Shown one piece after another: positions 30,664 through 40,029 of a stretch of 41,073 nucleotides of DNA; the first letter of the stretch is position 1, and the number at the start of each line of letters is the position of its first letter. The translations under genes were made by a program, and so were the position numbers. The DNA lies in contig JAFRJA010000124.1 in assembly GCA_017432545.1 (NCBI GenBank), positions 1-41,073 on the forward strand. Direction: 5' to 3'. Under the pieces are notes generated by a model that was not told the origin of the DNA, made no database searches, and worked only from the letters and a program-made list of their open reading frames with translations. Source of the DNA: Erysipelotrichaceae bacterium. GTDB lineage: Bacteria; Bacillota_I; Bacilli_A; Erysipelotrichales; Erysipelotrichaceae.

Positions 30664-32307
30664 TCAGTTTACTTTCAGAGAACCTAAAGTTACGAATTTG
30701 CCTGACTTTCTGTCAAACAGGATGATGTTGTTGCCTTTGAAGTCAACATTGGCTTTATCACCGATCTTGTAGACAACACCACCGAACATGACACCGGTCA
30801 GAAGGTAACCGTCGATATTTACTCTTACGGTCGTTTCCATACCGGTAGGCATTGATGAATAGACTTCACCAAGGAGTTTCCCTTTTTCAGAGATCTCGAT
30901 GAATTCAGGTCTGACACCTAATACGAGATCTTCATCAGTCAGTTCGACTTCATCATCGTAGTCTTCAACTTCATCTACTGTGGCGACATGATACTTGAAG
31001 TTAGTTTCCTTGTTGCTCTTTTCAACATAACCTTTCTGGGATGCTTTTTCGGCGAGCAGCTCTTCTTCTTTCTTTTTCTGATCATCAAGATCTTTATGCC
31101 ATTTGGCGAAATCGAATTTGACATTTGGAGTGAAAGTGATTTTCTTGTTATCAAAGATGGTCAGTTCGAAGCTGTCTCCGACCTGTTTGCCCTTGGCATC
31201 AATGAAGTTGATGGCCGGGTTACCGACGAAGTCCGCAACAAACAGATTGTTTGGCTTATTGTAGACATCAAGTGGTGCATCATACTGCTGTAAGAGACCA
31301 TTGTCGATCAGACAGATCCTGGTAGCTAACGTCATAGCTTCCATCTGGTCGTGAGTAACATAGACGAAGGTAGATCCTGTTTCCAGATGCAATCTCTGTA
31401 ACTCAGATCTCATTTCCAGTCTCAGTTTGGCATCGAGGTTGGATAATGGTTCATCCATGAAGAGCACGGATGGTTCCGGTGCTAAAGTTCTGGCGATGGC
31501 AACACGCTGCTGCTGACCACCGGAGAGTTCAGCCGGATATCTGTCCATGAACATACCGATCTTGACGATCCTTGATACTCTTCTGACGGCCAGGTCGATC
31601 TCTTCTTTAGTGAGCTTTCTGACTTCCTTGACGACCTCACCGTTTTTGTGAGCGATGAATTCTTCATCAAGTTCTAAGCCTTTGCCAGCCGCATCATTCT
31701 TAGCTGCATCGACGACTTTCTGCAGTTCTTCAGATAATTTCTTGGCGTCAGCTTCAACGTTACTTGAAGTGTGAAGTTTGCTGCCGAGAAGTTTCTTGGC
31801 TGAGTATTGAGAAATTTCATAGGCATCGATCAGTTTGATCATGGCCTTATTTTCATCAAGTTTGCCTTTCTTGTCGTAGCATTCGTTGATGGTCTTGACG
31901 ATATCATTTGGTCTGCTTAATGCTTTTAACATCTTTGAAGCTGCCTTGGCATCGTGATAGATGACCGGCAGTTCTTCTTTGATGTTGGTAAGACCAAAGG
32001 AGATGTTTTCATAAACTGTCATATTTGGCCACAGTGCGTAGTTCTGGAATAAGAAGCCCACTTTACGCTTGTTGGCAGGGATGTTGATACCCTCGTCTGA
32101 ATCAAATACGACGCGATCGCCGATCGTGATCTTACCGGTAGTCGGTGTTTCAAGACCCGCGATCATTCTTAAAGTTGTTGTTTTACCGCAGCCTGAAGGA
32201 CCTAAGAGTGTTACGAAGGCGTTGTCTTCGATCACGAGGTTCAGATCATCTACGGCATAGAATTTATCATAACGTTTTGTGATGTGTTCCAACACAATTT
32301 TTGGCAT
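30664..32307 (-). CDS. ABC importer ATPase with a large insertion
   Basis: The 547-residue protein is a CUT1/FbpC-type importer ATPase. Visible are Walker A GPSGCGKT (36-43), the Q-loop Gln88 in FLFQNYALWP, the signature LSGGQQQR (261-268), Walker B FMDEP (283-287) and the H-loop His319. The Q-loop to signature distance is about 173 residues, whereas about 53 is usual, so some 120 residues of charged helical sequence are inserted. A second charged stretch (KKKEEELLAEKASQKG) interrupts the C-terminal TOBE region. All catalytic motifs are intact. The fused permease gene ends 5 bp upstream, and the order binding protein-permease-ATPase is standard. Confidence 0.92.
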   Translation of the reverse strand: MPKIVLEHITKRYDKFYAVDDLNLVIEDNAFVTLLGPSGCGKTTTLRMIAGLETPTTGKITIGDRVVFDSDEGINIPANKRKVGFLFQNYALWPNMTVYENISFGLTNIKEELPVIYHDAKAASKMLKALSRPNDIVKTINECYDKKGKLDENKAMIKLIDAYEISQYSAKKLLGSKLHTSSNVEADAKKLSEELQKVVDAAKNDAAGKGLELDEEFIAHKNGEVVKEVRKLTKEEIDLAVRRVSRIVKIGMFMDRYPAELSGGQQQRVAIARTLAPEPSVLFMDEPLSNLDAKLRLEMRSELQRLHLETGSTFVYVTHDQMEAMTLATRICLIDNGLLQQYDAPLDVYNKPNNLFVADFVGNPAINFIDAKGKQVGDSFELTIFDNKKITFTPNVKFDFAKWHKDLDDQKKKEEELLAEKASQKGYVEKSNKETNFKYHVATVDEVEDYDDEVELTDEDLVLGVRPEFIEISEKGKLLGEVYSSMPTGMETTVRVNIDGYLLTGVMFGGVVYKIGDKANVDFKGNNIILFDRKSGKFVTLGSLKVN

Positions 32308-32312
32308 ATTAT

Positions 32313-34121
32313 TTATCCTCCTATTCCTTCATCAAGGCTTGCGCCTGTGATCTTATTTACCGCAAAGTTAGAGATCAGGATCGTTACGATCAGGATCAGG
32401 TTGATACCACTTGAGAATGCGTACAGACCCATCTCATCAAAGTAGTCCAGTGTCGTTGACAGGATGAAGCCCTGAACACACAGCAGCATGAACAGTGAGA
32501 GTTCTCTCAGACAGGTCATGAACGGAAGCAGGAATCCTGATACGATCGAAGATTTCTGAATAGGAATGATGATCCTGGTCATACGCTTGATCCAAGGAAT
32601 ATCCTGAATGATCGCTGATTCTTCGATCTCGTTTGACAACTGAAGCATTGAGTTGAGTGAGCTTCTTGAAGCAAACGGGATATATTTGACTGTACCTACG
32701 ATAACCAGGGCAAGATAGGTGTTGAACAGATTGATCTTGCCTGAAGAGAACAGGATGAAGTAAGCAGCACCTACCGCAACTGATGGCATCAGATATGGCA
32801 AGAAGGCCATGGAGTTGACATAGCTTGCGAGCTTGCCACGTCTGTTCTTGCTGACGGCGTAACCGATCAAGGTACCGACTGTACCGGCTGTCAGACAGCA
32901 GATGATCGCCACAAGGATCGTTCCGCGGAAAGCCGACCAGATCGTCTTGTTGTAGAGGATACCCATCTGGCCATACATACCGTTTTCGGTTATGTTTTCG
33001 GAAGTTACCCACCATTTGGTCGTCAGGTTGTCTGTGTTGCCTGTATACAGGAACGAATAATCGCCTGGGTTAGGCAAGAAGGTCTCAAACGCAAAGGAGA
33101 TGATCGGATAGATAGAAGTGAAGAATGTGATCACTGCAAATACGATTGCGATAGCATAACGTCCGACATTGCCCAGATTGACCTTGGTGATCTGTCCTGA
33201 TTTACCGGTAACGGTCGTATAAGACTTACGTGAATGTAAGGAACGCTGGTTCAGATACATGATCGCGACACCGAATAACATCATGATGATCGCAATGATC
33301 GAAGCTTCGCCGGTGTATTTGACGTTCATTGAAACGTACTTGGTAGCTAAAGTCGGTAAGCCCAAATAGTGTGGTACCGGATAGGAACCGATCGTTGAGC
33401 CTGCAACTAACAGGATCGTCGACAGGATGGCCGGTTTGACCATCGGGATCGTGATCCTGGAGAAGATCTTCCAGCGTGGTGTATCAAGAATGGTCGCTGC
33501 CTCTTCAAGGTTGGCATCCATATTCTTGAAGATACCGCCGATCAGAATGTAGGCAAATGGTGCATAGTGCATACCCAGAACGATGATACATGGGAAGAGT
33601 CCCACACACCACCAGGCCGGCATCGTAATGCCGAACAGTGAGGCCAGTAAACCGTTAGACGTACCGGTTACCGCATTGGAGTTGAACAGGTTCTGCCATA
33701 CAACAGCCAGCGTCCACTGAGGCATGATGTACGGGAAGATAAAGATCGAACTCAGATATTTCTTGAACGCCATATTGGTCCTGGTGATCAGATAGGCAAA
33801 GGTGCCGCCGAATAAGATCGCAAAGGTACAGGAACCGATAGCCAGGATCGTCGTATTTAGTAACGGGGTCCATAGATTTGTCTTGGCCAATCGGCTGGTA
33901 AACAGATCGACGTAGTTCGCAAAGGAATAACCGGAAACCTTACCGGTCAGATACTGGTCGATCGTACCCGGATGGATCTGGAAAGTATCCTTGATGATCG
34001 CGACGATCGGTGCGATGGTCGTGAAGGTGACCAGGATGCCGGTCAGGATCAGAATGATGTTCTGAGGTTTACTGAGATAAGTCTTTATGCTGTTGAGTTT
34101 TACTTTCGTTGATTTTGACAT
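32313..34121 (-). CDS. ABC importer permease, two fused membrane domains
   Basis: The 602-residue protein has about twelve membrane helices and two permease domains. Their EAA loops are visible at NLEEAATILDTPRWKIFSRITIP and NEIEESAIIQDIPWIKRMTRIIIP. This fused form is typical of the FbpB/AfuB group, which moves ferric iron or, for AfuB, sugar phosphates. GAGAGG lies 6 nt before the ATG. A strong hairpin (34142-34169) lies between it and the binding protein gene. The substrate is not certain from sequence. Confidence 0.92.
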   Translation of the reverse strand: MSKSTKVKLNSIKTYLSKPQNIILILTGILVTFTTIAPIVAIIKDTFQIHPGTIDQYLTGKVSGYSFANYVDLFTSRLAKTNLWTPLLNTTILAIGSCTFAILFGGTFAYLITRTNMAFKKYLSSIFIFPYIMPQWTLAVVWQNLFNSNAVTGTSNGLLASLFGITMPAWWCVGLFPCIIVLGMHYAPFAYILIGGIFKNMDANLEEAATILDTPRWKIFSRITIPMVKPAILSTILLVAGSTIGSYPVPHYLGLPTLATKYVSMNVKYTGEASIIAIIMMLFGVAIMYLNQRSLHSRKSYTTVTGKSGQITKVNLGNVGRYAIAIVFAVITFFTSIYPIISFAFETFLPNPGDYSFLYTGNTDNLTTKWWVTSENITENGMYGQMGILYNKTIWSAFRGTILVAIICCLTAGTVGTLIGYAVSKNRRGKLASYVNSMAFLPYLMPSVAVGAAYFILFSSGKINLFNTYLALVIVGTVKYIPFASRSSLNSMLQLSNEIEESAIIQDIPWIKRMTRIIIPIQKSSIVSGFLLPFMTCLRELSLFMLLCVQGFILSTTLDYFDEMGLYAFSSGINLILIVTILISNFAVNKITGASLDEGIGG

Positions 34122-34128
34122 AAATTAC

Positions 34129-34169
34129 CTCTCTAGAGAGAAAGTGCCTTTATCATTGTAAAGGCACTT
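34129..34169 (-). promoter_or_regulatory. Intercistronic hairpin between binding protein and permease genes
   Basis: A perfect 11-bp stem (AAGTGCCTTTA, 34142-34152, with 34159-34169) has no U run on the minus strand, so it is more likely an mRNA-stabilising or partial terminator element than a full stop. A 12-bp palindrome CTCTCTAGAGAG (34129-34140) next to it covers the permease ribosome site. Confidence 0.6.
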
Positions 34170-34203
34170 CTCAGTTTTGATTTGAAGTAGTAAACTTAAT
34201 TGC

Positions 34204-35538
34204 TTATTCTGGTTTGTAGTGGTCGAGTGTTTCGATCCATGAACCTACTGTAAATGCTACAGATGAGCAGTATTGAGGATCTTCGATGACGAGCTTGCCA
34301 TCGTTAACCCACCAGTCATAGCCTCTGTCCATAGTTGTGTCAGTAGCAACATTTGAAGATTCACCAGTTGAGTGGTGATACTTCTCTTCAGTGCCCTTAG
34401 CAACTTCCGGATTTGAAGAATAACCACCGATATCCTTGCCCCAAGCAGAGAAACCATCAACTGTTTCTGTCATGTAAGCAATGAATGCACATGCAGTCCA
34501 AGGGAATGGTGAGTTGTCTGTTAAGAACAGATAGTGGCAGTAGCCGTAGCCGCCGATACCTTCATAACCATTCTGGTAAGCAGCAACTCTGATGTTGTTT
34601 ACAGAAACTGTATCAGTTTCTTCAACGGAACGTACCTTAGAGTAAACTAAGAGACCGAACTTGTCGACAGCAGAAGCATCGACCAGTGTTGAGCAGATTG
34701 GACCATCATCGGTCTGCTCGTTGAAGCTGTTGACCCAGAGCTTGATCCAAGCCAGAGCGTATTTGCCGTTTTCGCCTAAACCGAGTTCTTCAGCTTCTTT
34801 AGCCATTTCATCAACAGTTGGCTGGAAGTAAGCCTTCTTGGTGTCGTCGAGCTTGTCGAAAGCGTCTTTCAGATAAGCAGCATATTCGTCTTTTGTCAGC
34901 ATCATCAGGAAGTTCTTTCCTACTGGTTCTGATTCAAGACCCATGAACAGACCATGTTCACCTTCAGCTACGAAATCCCAGCAGTTTGCGAAATTCTTGT
35001 TAGGATTTACACAGTTGAATTCGAAGATCTTGTTTAAAGTCTGAAGAGGCAGATAACCTTTGTATTCTTCAGGAGTAGTGCCGTTTGCTTCAGCCCAGCC
35101 TTTAGGGATGAATGTGTCAAGAACGCCAGTCTGAACCATCTTGGATTCGATCTGGTTACCATCCTGGATCAGAGTCATGAAGAACGTACCGGTATCTTTT
35201 AAGCCGTCAGCAGTGAGCTGGTCGAAGATCTTGTTGTTCTTAGGCTGTTGCCATTCGAATTCAAGCTTGTAGCTTGGATCGATTGTCTGAAGGTATTCGA
35301 TGAATAATGGAAGAGCAGTCTTACCACGTGAAGAGTTACCTAAACCGTAAACTGTCTTGCCATTGGATTCTTCAATAGCCTTCTTAGCCAGTTCTTCCAG
35401 AGTCATTGTCTGAGCTTCAGCAATAACCTTCTGAACTTCTGACTGATTGTCAGCCGGAGTGTTGCCGCCGCCGTTACCACAGCCAGCCAGTGTTAATACC
35501 ATTAATAAAGCCAGCATTAACGCAAATAGTTTTTTCAT
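34204..35538 (-). CDS. ABC importer substrate-binding lipoprotein
   Basis: The 444-residue product has a lipoprotein signal, LMVLTLAGCGNGGG, with the lipobox LAGC and Cys20 as the anchor. A periplasmic-binding-protein fold of the FbpA/AfuA-like type 2 class follows (YGLGNSSRGKTALPLFIEYLQ, then GLFMGLESEPVGKNF). It lacks the paired Tyr motif that I would expect for a clear ferric iron binder, so iron, a sugar phosphate or another anion remain open. AAAGGA lies 9 nt before the ATG. A cre-type site at the promoter suggests carbon catabolite control. Confidence 0.88.
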   Translation of the reverse strand: MKKLFALMLALLMVLTLAGCGNGGGNTPADNQSEVQKVIAEAQTMTLEELAKKAIEESNGKTVYGLGNSSRGKTALPLFIEYLQTIDPSYKLEFEWQQPKNNKIFDQLTADGLKDTGTFFMTLIQDGNQIESKMVQTGVLDTFIPKGWAEANGTTPEEYKGYLPLQTLNKIFEFNCVNPNKNFANCWDFVAEGEHGLFMGLESEPVGKNFLMMLTKDEYAAYLKDAFDKLDDTKKAYFQPTVDEMAKEAEELGLGENGKYALAWIKLWVNSFNEQTDDGPICSTLVDASAVDKFGLLVYSKVRSVEETDTVSVNNIRVAAYQNGYEGIGGYGYCHYLFLTDNSPFPWTACAFIAYMTETVDGFSAWGKDIGGYSSNPEVAKGTEEKYHHSTGESSNVATDTTMDRGYDWWVNDGKLVIEDPQYCSSVAFTVGSWIETLDHYKPE

Positions 35539-35577
35539 AATAAATTATCCTTTCTATAAATTATTAATATGCTTTTA

Positions 35578-35596
35578 TGCAAGCGTTTTCATTATA
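35578..35596 (-). promoter_or_regulatory. Promoter and cre-type site of the ABC importer operon
   Basis: On the minus strand a perfect -10 TATAAT (35596-35591) is overlapped by one base at its end by TGAAAACGCTTGCA (35591-35578). This fits the CcpA consensus TGNAANCGNTNNCA at every fixed position. A site right after the -10 would repress when preferred sugars are present. Confidence 0.65.
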
Positions 35597-35654
35597 CACC
35601 TGTTTTGGCCTGAATGGCTCACTTTAGTTAAATATTCCAGTATTATGCATAATT

Positions 35655-35677
35655 AAAGCCCAGATTGTCTGGGCTAT
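35655..35677. terminator. adhE terminator
   Basis: AGCCCAGA (35657-35664) pairs with TCTGGGCT (35668-35675). It lies 32 bp past the adhE stop, with a short T-rich tail on the minus strand. Confidence 0.65.
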
Positions 35678-35706
35678 ATCTTTAATATAAATCAGTAAAT
35701 AAACGA

Positions 35707-38319
35707 TCAGTTTCCGCTGTAGGCATCCAGAAGGATCTTCTTCATATCTTCGACCATCGGCACACGCGGGTTGGCCGGTGAACACTGATCTTCATAGGCC
35801 GCGACCGCAATATTGTCCAGATTGTCGATGAGATCTTCCTTAGCGATACCCATTGCCTTAAAGTTCGGATCAAGATCGCAATCCCTGCAAAGCTTTAATA
35901 CGGCTTTGGCTAAGGATTCGACGCCTTCTTCAGGGGTTGAGGCCTTTAAGCCAAGCAGTTTGGCGATCTCCTGATATTTCTCATCGGCACAGTAGTGAGT
36001 GTATTTCGGCCAGACGGAGAGTTTCTCCGGAACCTTTCCATTATAGCGGATCACATGCGGCAATAAGACAGCACAGGTATAACCGTGAACGGTGTGGAAC
36101 TGCGCGCCGACTTTATGTGCCAGCGAGTGTGTCATGCCTAAGAAGGCGTTGGCGAAGGCCATACCGGCGATCGTGGCCGCATTATGCATCTTTTCTCGGG
36201 CTTCCAGATCATTCTTGCCATTTTTGACGGCGCGAGGCAGATATTTGAAGACCAACTGAATCGCTTTCAGACACAAGCCGTCGGTATAGTCATTGGCCAT
36301 GACGGAAACATAGGCTTCGATCGCATGGGTCAATACATCCAAGCCGGTCATCGCAGTTGATTTCGGTGGCAGATTGGTCGTAAATTCAGGATCGACGATT
36401 GCGACTGTCGGGGTCAATGAGTAATCTGTCAGAGGATATTTCTTGTTATTTGCCTTGTCGGAAATGACCGCAAATGGTGTGACTTCACTACCTGTTCCCG
36501 AAGTTGTAGGGATACAGATCAGTTTTGTCTTTCTGCCCAGTTCCGGATACTTGAAGGCTCTTTTCCTGATGTCCATGAACTTCTGCTTGAGGTCATCGAA
36601 ATTGACTTCCGGATGTTCATAGAACAGCCACATGCCCTTTGCCGCATCCATGACGCTGCCACCACCCAAGGCAATGATCGTATCCGGTTTGAAGACATCC
36701 ATCATCTTGGCACCTTTGGTTACCGTCGTGATATCCGGATCCGGTTCGACATCACAGAACAACTGGATGACAACCTTGTTTCTTCTGGCATAGAGCTCTT
36801 CGGTGATCTTGGAAAGGAAACCAAACTCAACCATCGATGTATCAGTGACGATGAAAACTCTGTTGACATCGCGGCAAGACTTCAGATACTGGATGGAATT
36901 TCTTTCAAAATATATTTTCTGTGGAACTTTGAACCATTGCACGGTGTTTCTCCTCTTTCCGACTTTCTTGATATTAAGCAGATTGACGGCAGATACATTT
37001 CCGCCGATAGAGTTGTGGCCATAAGTGCCGCAACCCAAAGTTAATGATGGCAGGAAGGAATTGTAGACATTTCCGATTCCGCCGAATGAAGCTGGCGAAT
37101 TCCAGATGATACGCATGGCCGGGATCATGTCTCCATAGCGATCAGCCATTTCCTGAGTTGCACAATGGATGACAGCTGAGTGGCCCATACCATTGAAACG
37201 TACCATTTTATCAGCGATTTCAAATCCTTCTTTTTCATCTTTAGCTTTATAGAAAGCCAGGACCGGTGAGAGTTTTTCACGTGAGAGCGGTTCATTTGGC
37301 CCGACACTCTTGCAAGGTACAGCGATGATCGTCGCATCCTTAGGAACTTTGATGCCGGCTTGTTCGCCGATCCACTGTACTGACTTACCGGCGACATCTG
37401 CATTGAGCCGGGCATTTTCTACACCTTTATCATTTTCAACGAACCCGAACATGAATTTGGACAGTTTCTTCTTTTCTTCCGGTTTCAGGAAATGAACTTT
37501 GAAACGTTTGAATTCTTTAACTGCTTCATCATAGATATCTTCATCGATGATGACAGCCTGTTCACTGGCACAGATCATACCATTATCAAACGATTTGGAA
37601 ATAACGATATCATTGACAGCCTGAAGCAGGTTGCAGGATTTATGCATATAGGCCGGAACATTGCCAGCACCGACACCCATGGCCGGCTTGCCGCAGCTGT
37701 AAGCGGCCTTGACCATCGCATTGCCGCCGGTCGCTAAAATGGTTGCGACACCCGGATGATTCATCAAAGCGGCAGTAGCTTCCATTGAAGACTCCTCGAT
37801 CCACTGGATACAATTCTTTGGAGCACCGGCTTCTTCCGCCGTCTTTTTCATGATCATAGCTGCCATCTTGGATGATTCCTGGGCAAACGGATGAAAGGAA
37901 AAGATGATCGGATTTCTGGTCTTGAGACAGATCAGCGATTTAAACAGGACTGTAGAAGTCGGGTTGGTGACTGGCGTGATACCGCAGATCACACCGACCG
38001 GTTCCGCGATTTCCGTGATGCCGGTAACGGGGTCTTCCGATATGACGCCGACCGTCTTAAGATGGCGCATGTTGTTGACAACATACTCACAGGCAAAAAG
38101 ATTCTTGGTTGCCTTGTCTTCAAAGACACCTCTTTTTGTCTCATCGACAGCGGCCTTGGCCAGAATGCCGTGATTGTCTAATCCGGCGACTGAACATTTG
38201 GCGACGATATAGTCGATCTTTTCCTGATCGAAGTCTGAAAATTCCTTAAGCGCTTCTGTGGCATTGACGACAAGCTTGTCGATCATCTGGTCCACTTTAT
38301 CAACTTTCTTCTTTTCCAT
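35707..38319 (-). CDS. adhE: Bifunctional acetaldehyde-CoA/alcohol dehydrogenase AdhE
   Basis: The 870-residue protein has the full AdhE form. An N-terminal aldehyde dehydrogenase domain (about 1-440) has GVICGITPVTNPTSTVLFKS and the catalytic Cys in NGMICASEQ. A linker leads to a C-terminal iron-dependent alcohol dehydrogenase (about 450-870) with ALGGGSVMDAAKGMW, the SGTGSEVTPFAV stretch, and His ligands in THAIEAYV and GMTHSLAHKVGAQFHTVHG. It turns acetyl-CoA to ethanol in two NADH steps, restoring NAD during fermentation. It is divergent from the glycyl-radical enzyme gene at 38509, with a 189-bp shared upstream region. I saw no Rex-type site there. Confidence 0.98.
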   Translation of the reverse strand: MEKKKVDKVDQMIDKLVVNATEALKEFSDFDQEKIDYIVAKCSVAGLDNHGILAKAAVDETKRGVFEDKATKNLFACEYVVNNMRHLKTVGVISEDPVTGITEIAEPVGVICGITPVTNPTSTVLFKSLICLKTRNPIIFSFHPFAQESSKMAAMIMKKTAEEAGAPKNCIQWIEESSMEATAALMNHPGVATILATGGNAMVKAAYSCGKPAMGVGAGNVPAYMHKSCNLLQAVNDIVISKSFDNGMICASEQAVIIDEDIYDEAVKEFKRFKVHFLKPEEKKKLSKFMFGFVENDKGVENARLNADVAGKSVQWIGEQAGIKVPKDATIIAVPCKSVGPNEPLSREKLSPVLAFYKAKDEKEGFEIADKMVRFNGMGHSAVIHCATQEMADRYGDMIPAMRIIWNSPASFGGIGNVYNSFLPSLTLGCGTYGHNSIGGNVSAVNLLNIKKVGKRRNTVQWFKVPQKIYFERNSIQYLKSCRDVNRVFIVTDTSMVEFGFLSKITEELYARRNKVVIQLFCDVEPDPDITTVTKGAKMMDVFKPDTIIALGGGSVMDAAKGMWLFYEHPEVNFDDLKQKFMDIRKRAFKYPELGRKTKLICIPTTSGTGSEVTPFAVISDKANNKKYPLTDYSLTPTVAIVDPEFTTNLPPKSTAMTGLDVLTHAIEAYVSVMANDYTDGLCLKAIQLVFKYLPRAVKNGKNDLEAREKMHNAATIAGMAFANAFLGMTHSLAHKVGAQFHTVHGYTCAVLLPHVIRYNGKVPEKLSVWPKYTHYCADEKYQEIAKLLGLKASTPEEGVESLAKAVLKLCRDCDLDPNFKAMGIAKEDLIDNLDNIAVAAYEDQCSPANPRVPMVEDMKKILLDAYSGN

Positions 38320-38320
38320 A

Positions 38321-38400
38321 AATATTGCCTTTCCAGAATAAACACAATTAACTGTATTCTTTATAACTATTATTTTAATGGTAAAAAATGAATATTGCCT
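38321..38400. repeat. 10-bp direct repeat in the adhE/glycyl-radical intergenic region
   Basis: AATATTGCCT occurs at 38321-38330 and 38391-38400, 70 bp apart, about seven helical turns. The first copy covers part of the adhE ribosome-site region, the second lies in the shared promoter region. It might bind one regulator at two places. Confidence 0.35.
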
Positions 38401-38450
38401 ATAATAATGACTTAAAACGCATATGGATCGATCTGCTCAGGAAATGGAAG

Positions 38451-38487
38451 TATTTAGGTCTAAATAACGGCGAAAAAATTCTATAAT
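38451..38487 (+). promoter_or_regulatory. Promoter region and operator-like repeat before the glycyl-radical gene
   Basis: TATAAT (38482-38487) stands 22 bp before the ATG. Just upstream is a 7-bp inverted repeat, TATTTAG-GT-CTAAATA (38451-38466), where a -35 would be expected; the -35 itself is poor. This suggests an activator or repressor site for the yjjI-yjjW pair. Confidence 0.5.
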
Positions 38488-38508
38488 AATATAGCGAGGT
38501 AAATATAT

Positions 38509-40029
38509 ATGAGTGAAGCATTAAATATAGTAAAAGATCCAACTTTGACTTATAACCAGGAACTGATCGCCTTGGCCCATTTAGGTGAGAACCTGGATGA
38601 TTCGATCCGCTTTTCCGATGCCTATTATGAGGCCAAGAAAGCAGGAGCTTTATGTGACCTGAACGAAGGTAAGATGTCCTACCGTCCAAGATACATCTGC
38701 CCTGATTATGAACTGCTGTTTAAAAAAGGCTGCAAGTTTTTGGAACTTGAGCCACCTACGGATCTGTTAGAAGCCATCAACGTCCTGGAGATCTTCTACA
38801 GACATGTGCCATCCGTTACAACTTATCCGGTATATCTTGGTGATCTCGATAAACTGCTGGAACCATTCGTTATTAAAGAAGATCGAGCTTATGCCAAGAA
38901 GCTGTTAAAACTCTTCTTATTACAGATCGATAAGGTACTGACCGATTCATTCGTCCATGCGGATATCGGACCGGAAGATTCGCTTACCGCGAGACTTTTG
39001 CTGGAACTTACCGAAGAGATGCAGCTGGCGATCCCAAACCTGACTTTAAAATATGATCCGGAACTGACCAGTGATGATTTTGCGTTAGCCTGTATCCGAT
39101 GCATGCTTAAAACAGCTAAACCGTCATTTGCCAACCATAGAATGTTTGTGAAGGAGTGGGGCGAGAATTATGCGATCGCTTCCTGCTACAACGGCTTATT
39201 AAAAGCCGGCGGCGGTTTCACTCTGCCGAGAATGAGATTATATGAATGTTCATTAACTGCGAAAGATGTTAATGATTTCTTACAGAACGAATTACCTAGA
39301 TACATCGATCTGCAGCTGGAATACATGGATAAGAAAGTCAGATTCTGTGTTGAAGAATCGTCTTTCTTCAAAGCTAATTTCCTGGTCCAGGAAGATTTCG
39401 TTAAACTGGAGAACTTCACCGGCATGTTTGGTGTCGTCGGATTGGCAGAATGTGTCAATCATCTGTTAGGTATCGAAGACAAGAAGAAGGGCTTCGGTAT
39501 GAATGAAGAAGCCACAGATCTTGGTTTAAGGATCATGGATGTCATCAGGGACAGAGTCGCTGCTCATGAAGCACCATATTGTGAGGCAACAGGTCATCGC
39601 TACAGACTGCATGCCCAGGTCGGTATCGATACCGATGGTATGGACGATTCACCAGGTACGAGAATTCCGATCTTTGCGGAACCGACGATGCTGGAACAGC
39701 TGCAGGTAAACGAGAAGTTCCATCCGTATTTCCCGACCGGTACCGGTGATATCTTCAAATTCGAAGAGACTTATGAAAAGACTCCGGAAGCGATCTTACC
39801 GATCATCAAGGGTTCTTTAGCGAGAGGCCTTCGTTATTTCTCCGGTTATCTTGAGAACTCCGATGTCGTACGTGTTACCGGTTATCTGGTCAAGAAATCC
39901 GAGATCGAGAAACTGAATCAGAAGAAACAGTCATTAAATAATGTCACTGTCTTTGGTAAAGGAGCTCAGGATGGTGCTCATGCCTTAGACCGCAGGATCG
40001 TACGTCAGAATGAAAACAGCACCCGTTAA
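38509..40029 (+). CDS. yjjI: YjjI-type glycyl-radical enzyme
   Basis: The 506-residue protein fits the short YjjI (DUF3029) branch of glycyl-radical enzymes. A likely active-site Cys is in YAIASCYNGLLKAGGG, and the radical glycine is Gly458 in DVVRVTGYLVKKSE near the C-terminus, followed by a 48-residue tail. Pyruvate formate-lyase is much longer (about 750), so this is a different enzyme; I know of no firmly established substrate for YjjI. The gene for its activase overlaps by 20 nt in another frame. The divergent adhE neighbour suggests its product may feed into aldehyde or alcohol metabolism. Confidence 0.9.
   Translation: MSEALNIVKDPTLTYNQELIALAHLGENLDDSIRFSDAYYEAKKAGALCDLNEGKMSYRPRYICPDYELLFKKGCKFLELEPPTDLLEAINVLEIFYRHVPSVTTYPVYLGDLDKLLEPFVIKEDRAYAKKLLKLFLLQIDKVLTDSFVHADIGPEDSLTARLLLELTEEMQLAIPNLTLKYDPELTSDDFALACIRCMLKTAKPSFANHRMFVKEWGENYAIASCYNGLLKAGGGFTLPRMRLYECSLTAKDVNDFLQNELPRYIDLQLEYMDKKVRFCVEESSFFKANFLVQEDFVKLENFTGMFGVVGLAECVNHLLGIEDKKKGFGMNEEATDLGLRIMDVIRDRVAAHEAPYCEATGHRYRLHAQVGIDTDGMDDSPGTRIPIFAEPTMLEQLQVNEKFHPYFPTGTGDIFKFEETYEKTPEAILPIIKGSLARGLRYFSGYLENSDVVRVTGYLVKKSEIEKLNQKKQSLNNVTVFGKGAQDGAHALDRRIVRQNENSTR

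Noticed and set aside
38320..38508. Rex (redox) operator before adhE
   Set aside because: The TTGTGA-N6-TCACAA form is not present; only a lone TTGTG half-site is seen.
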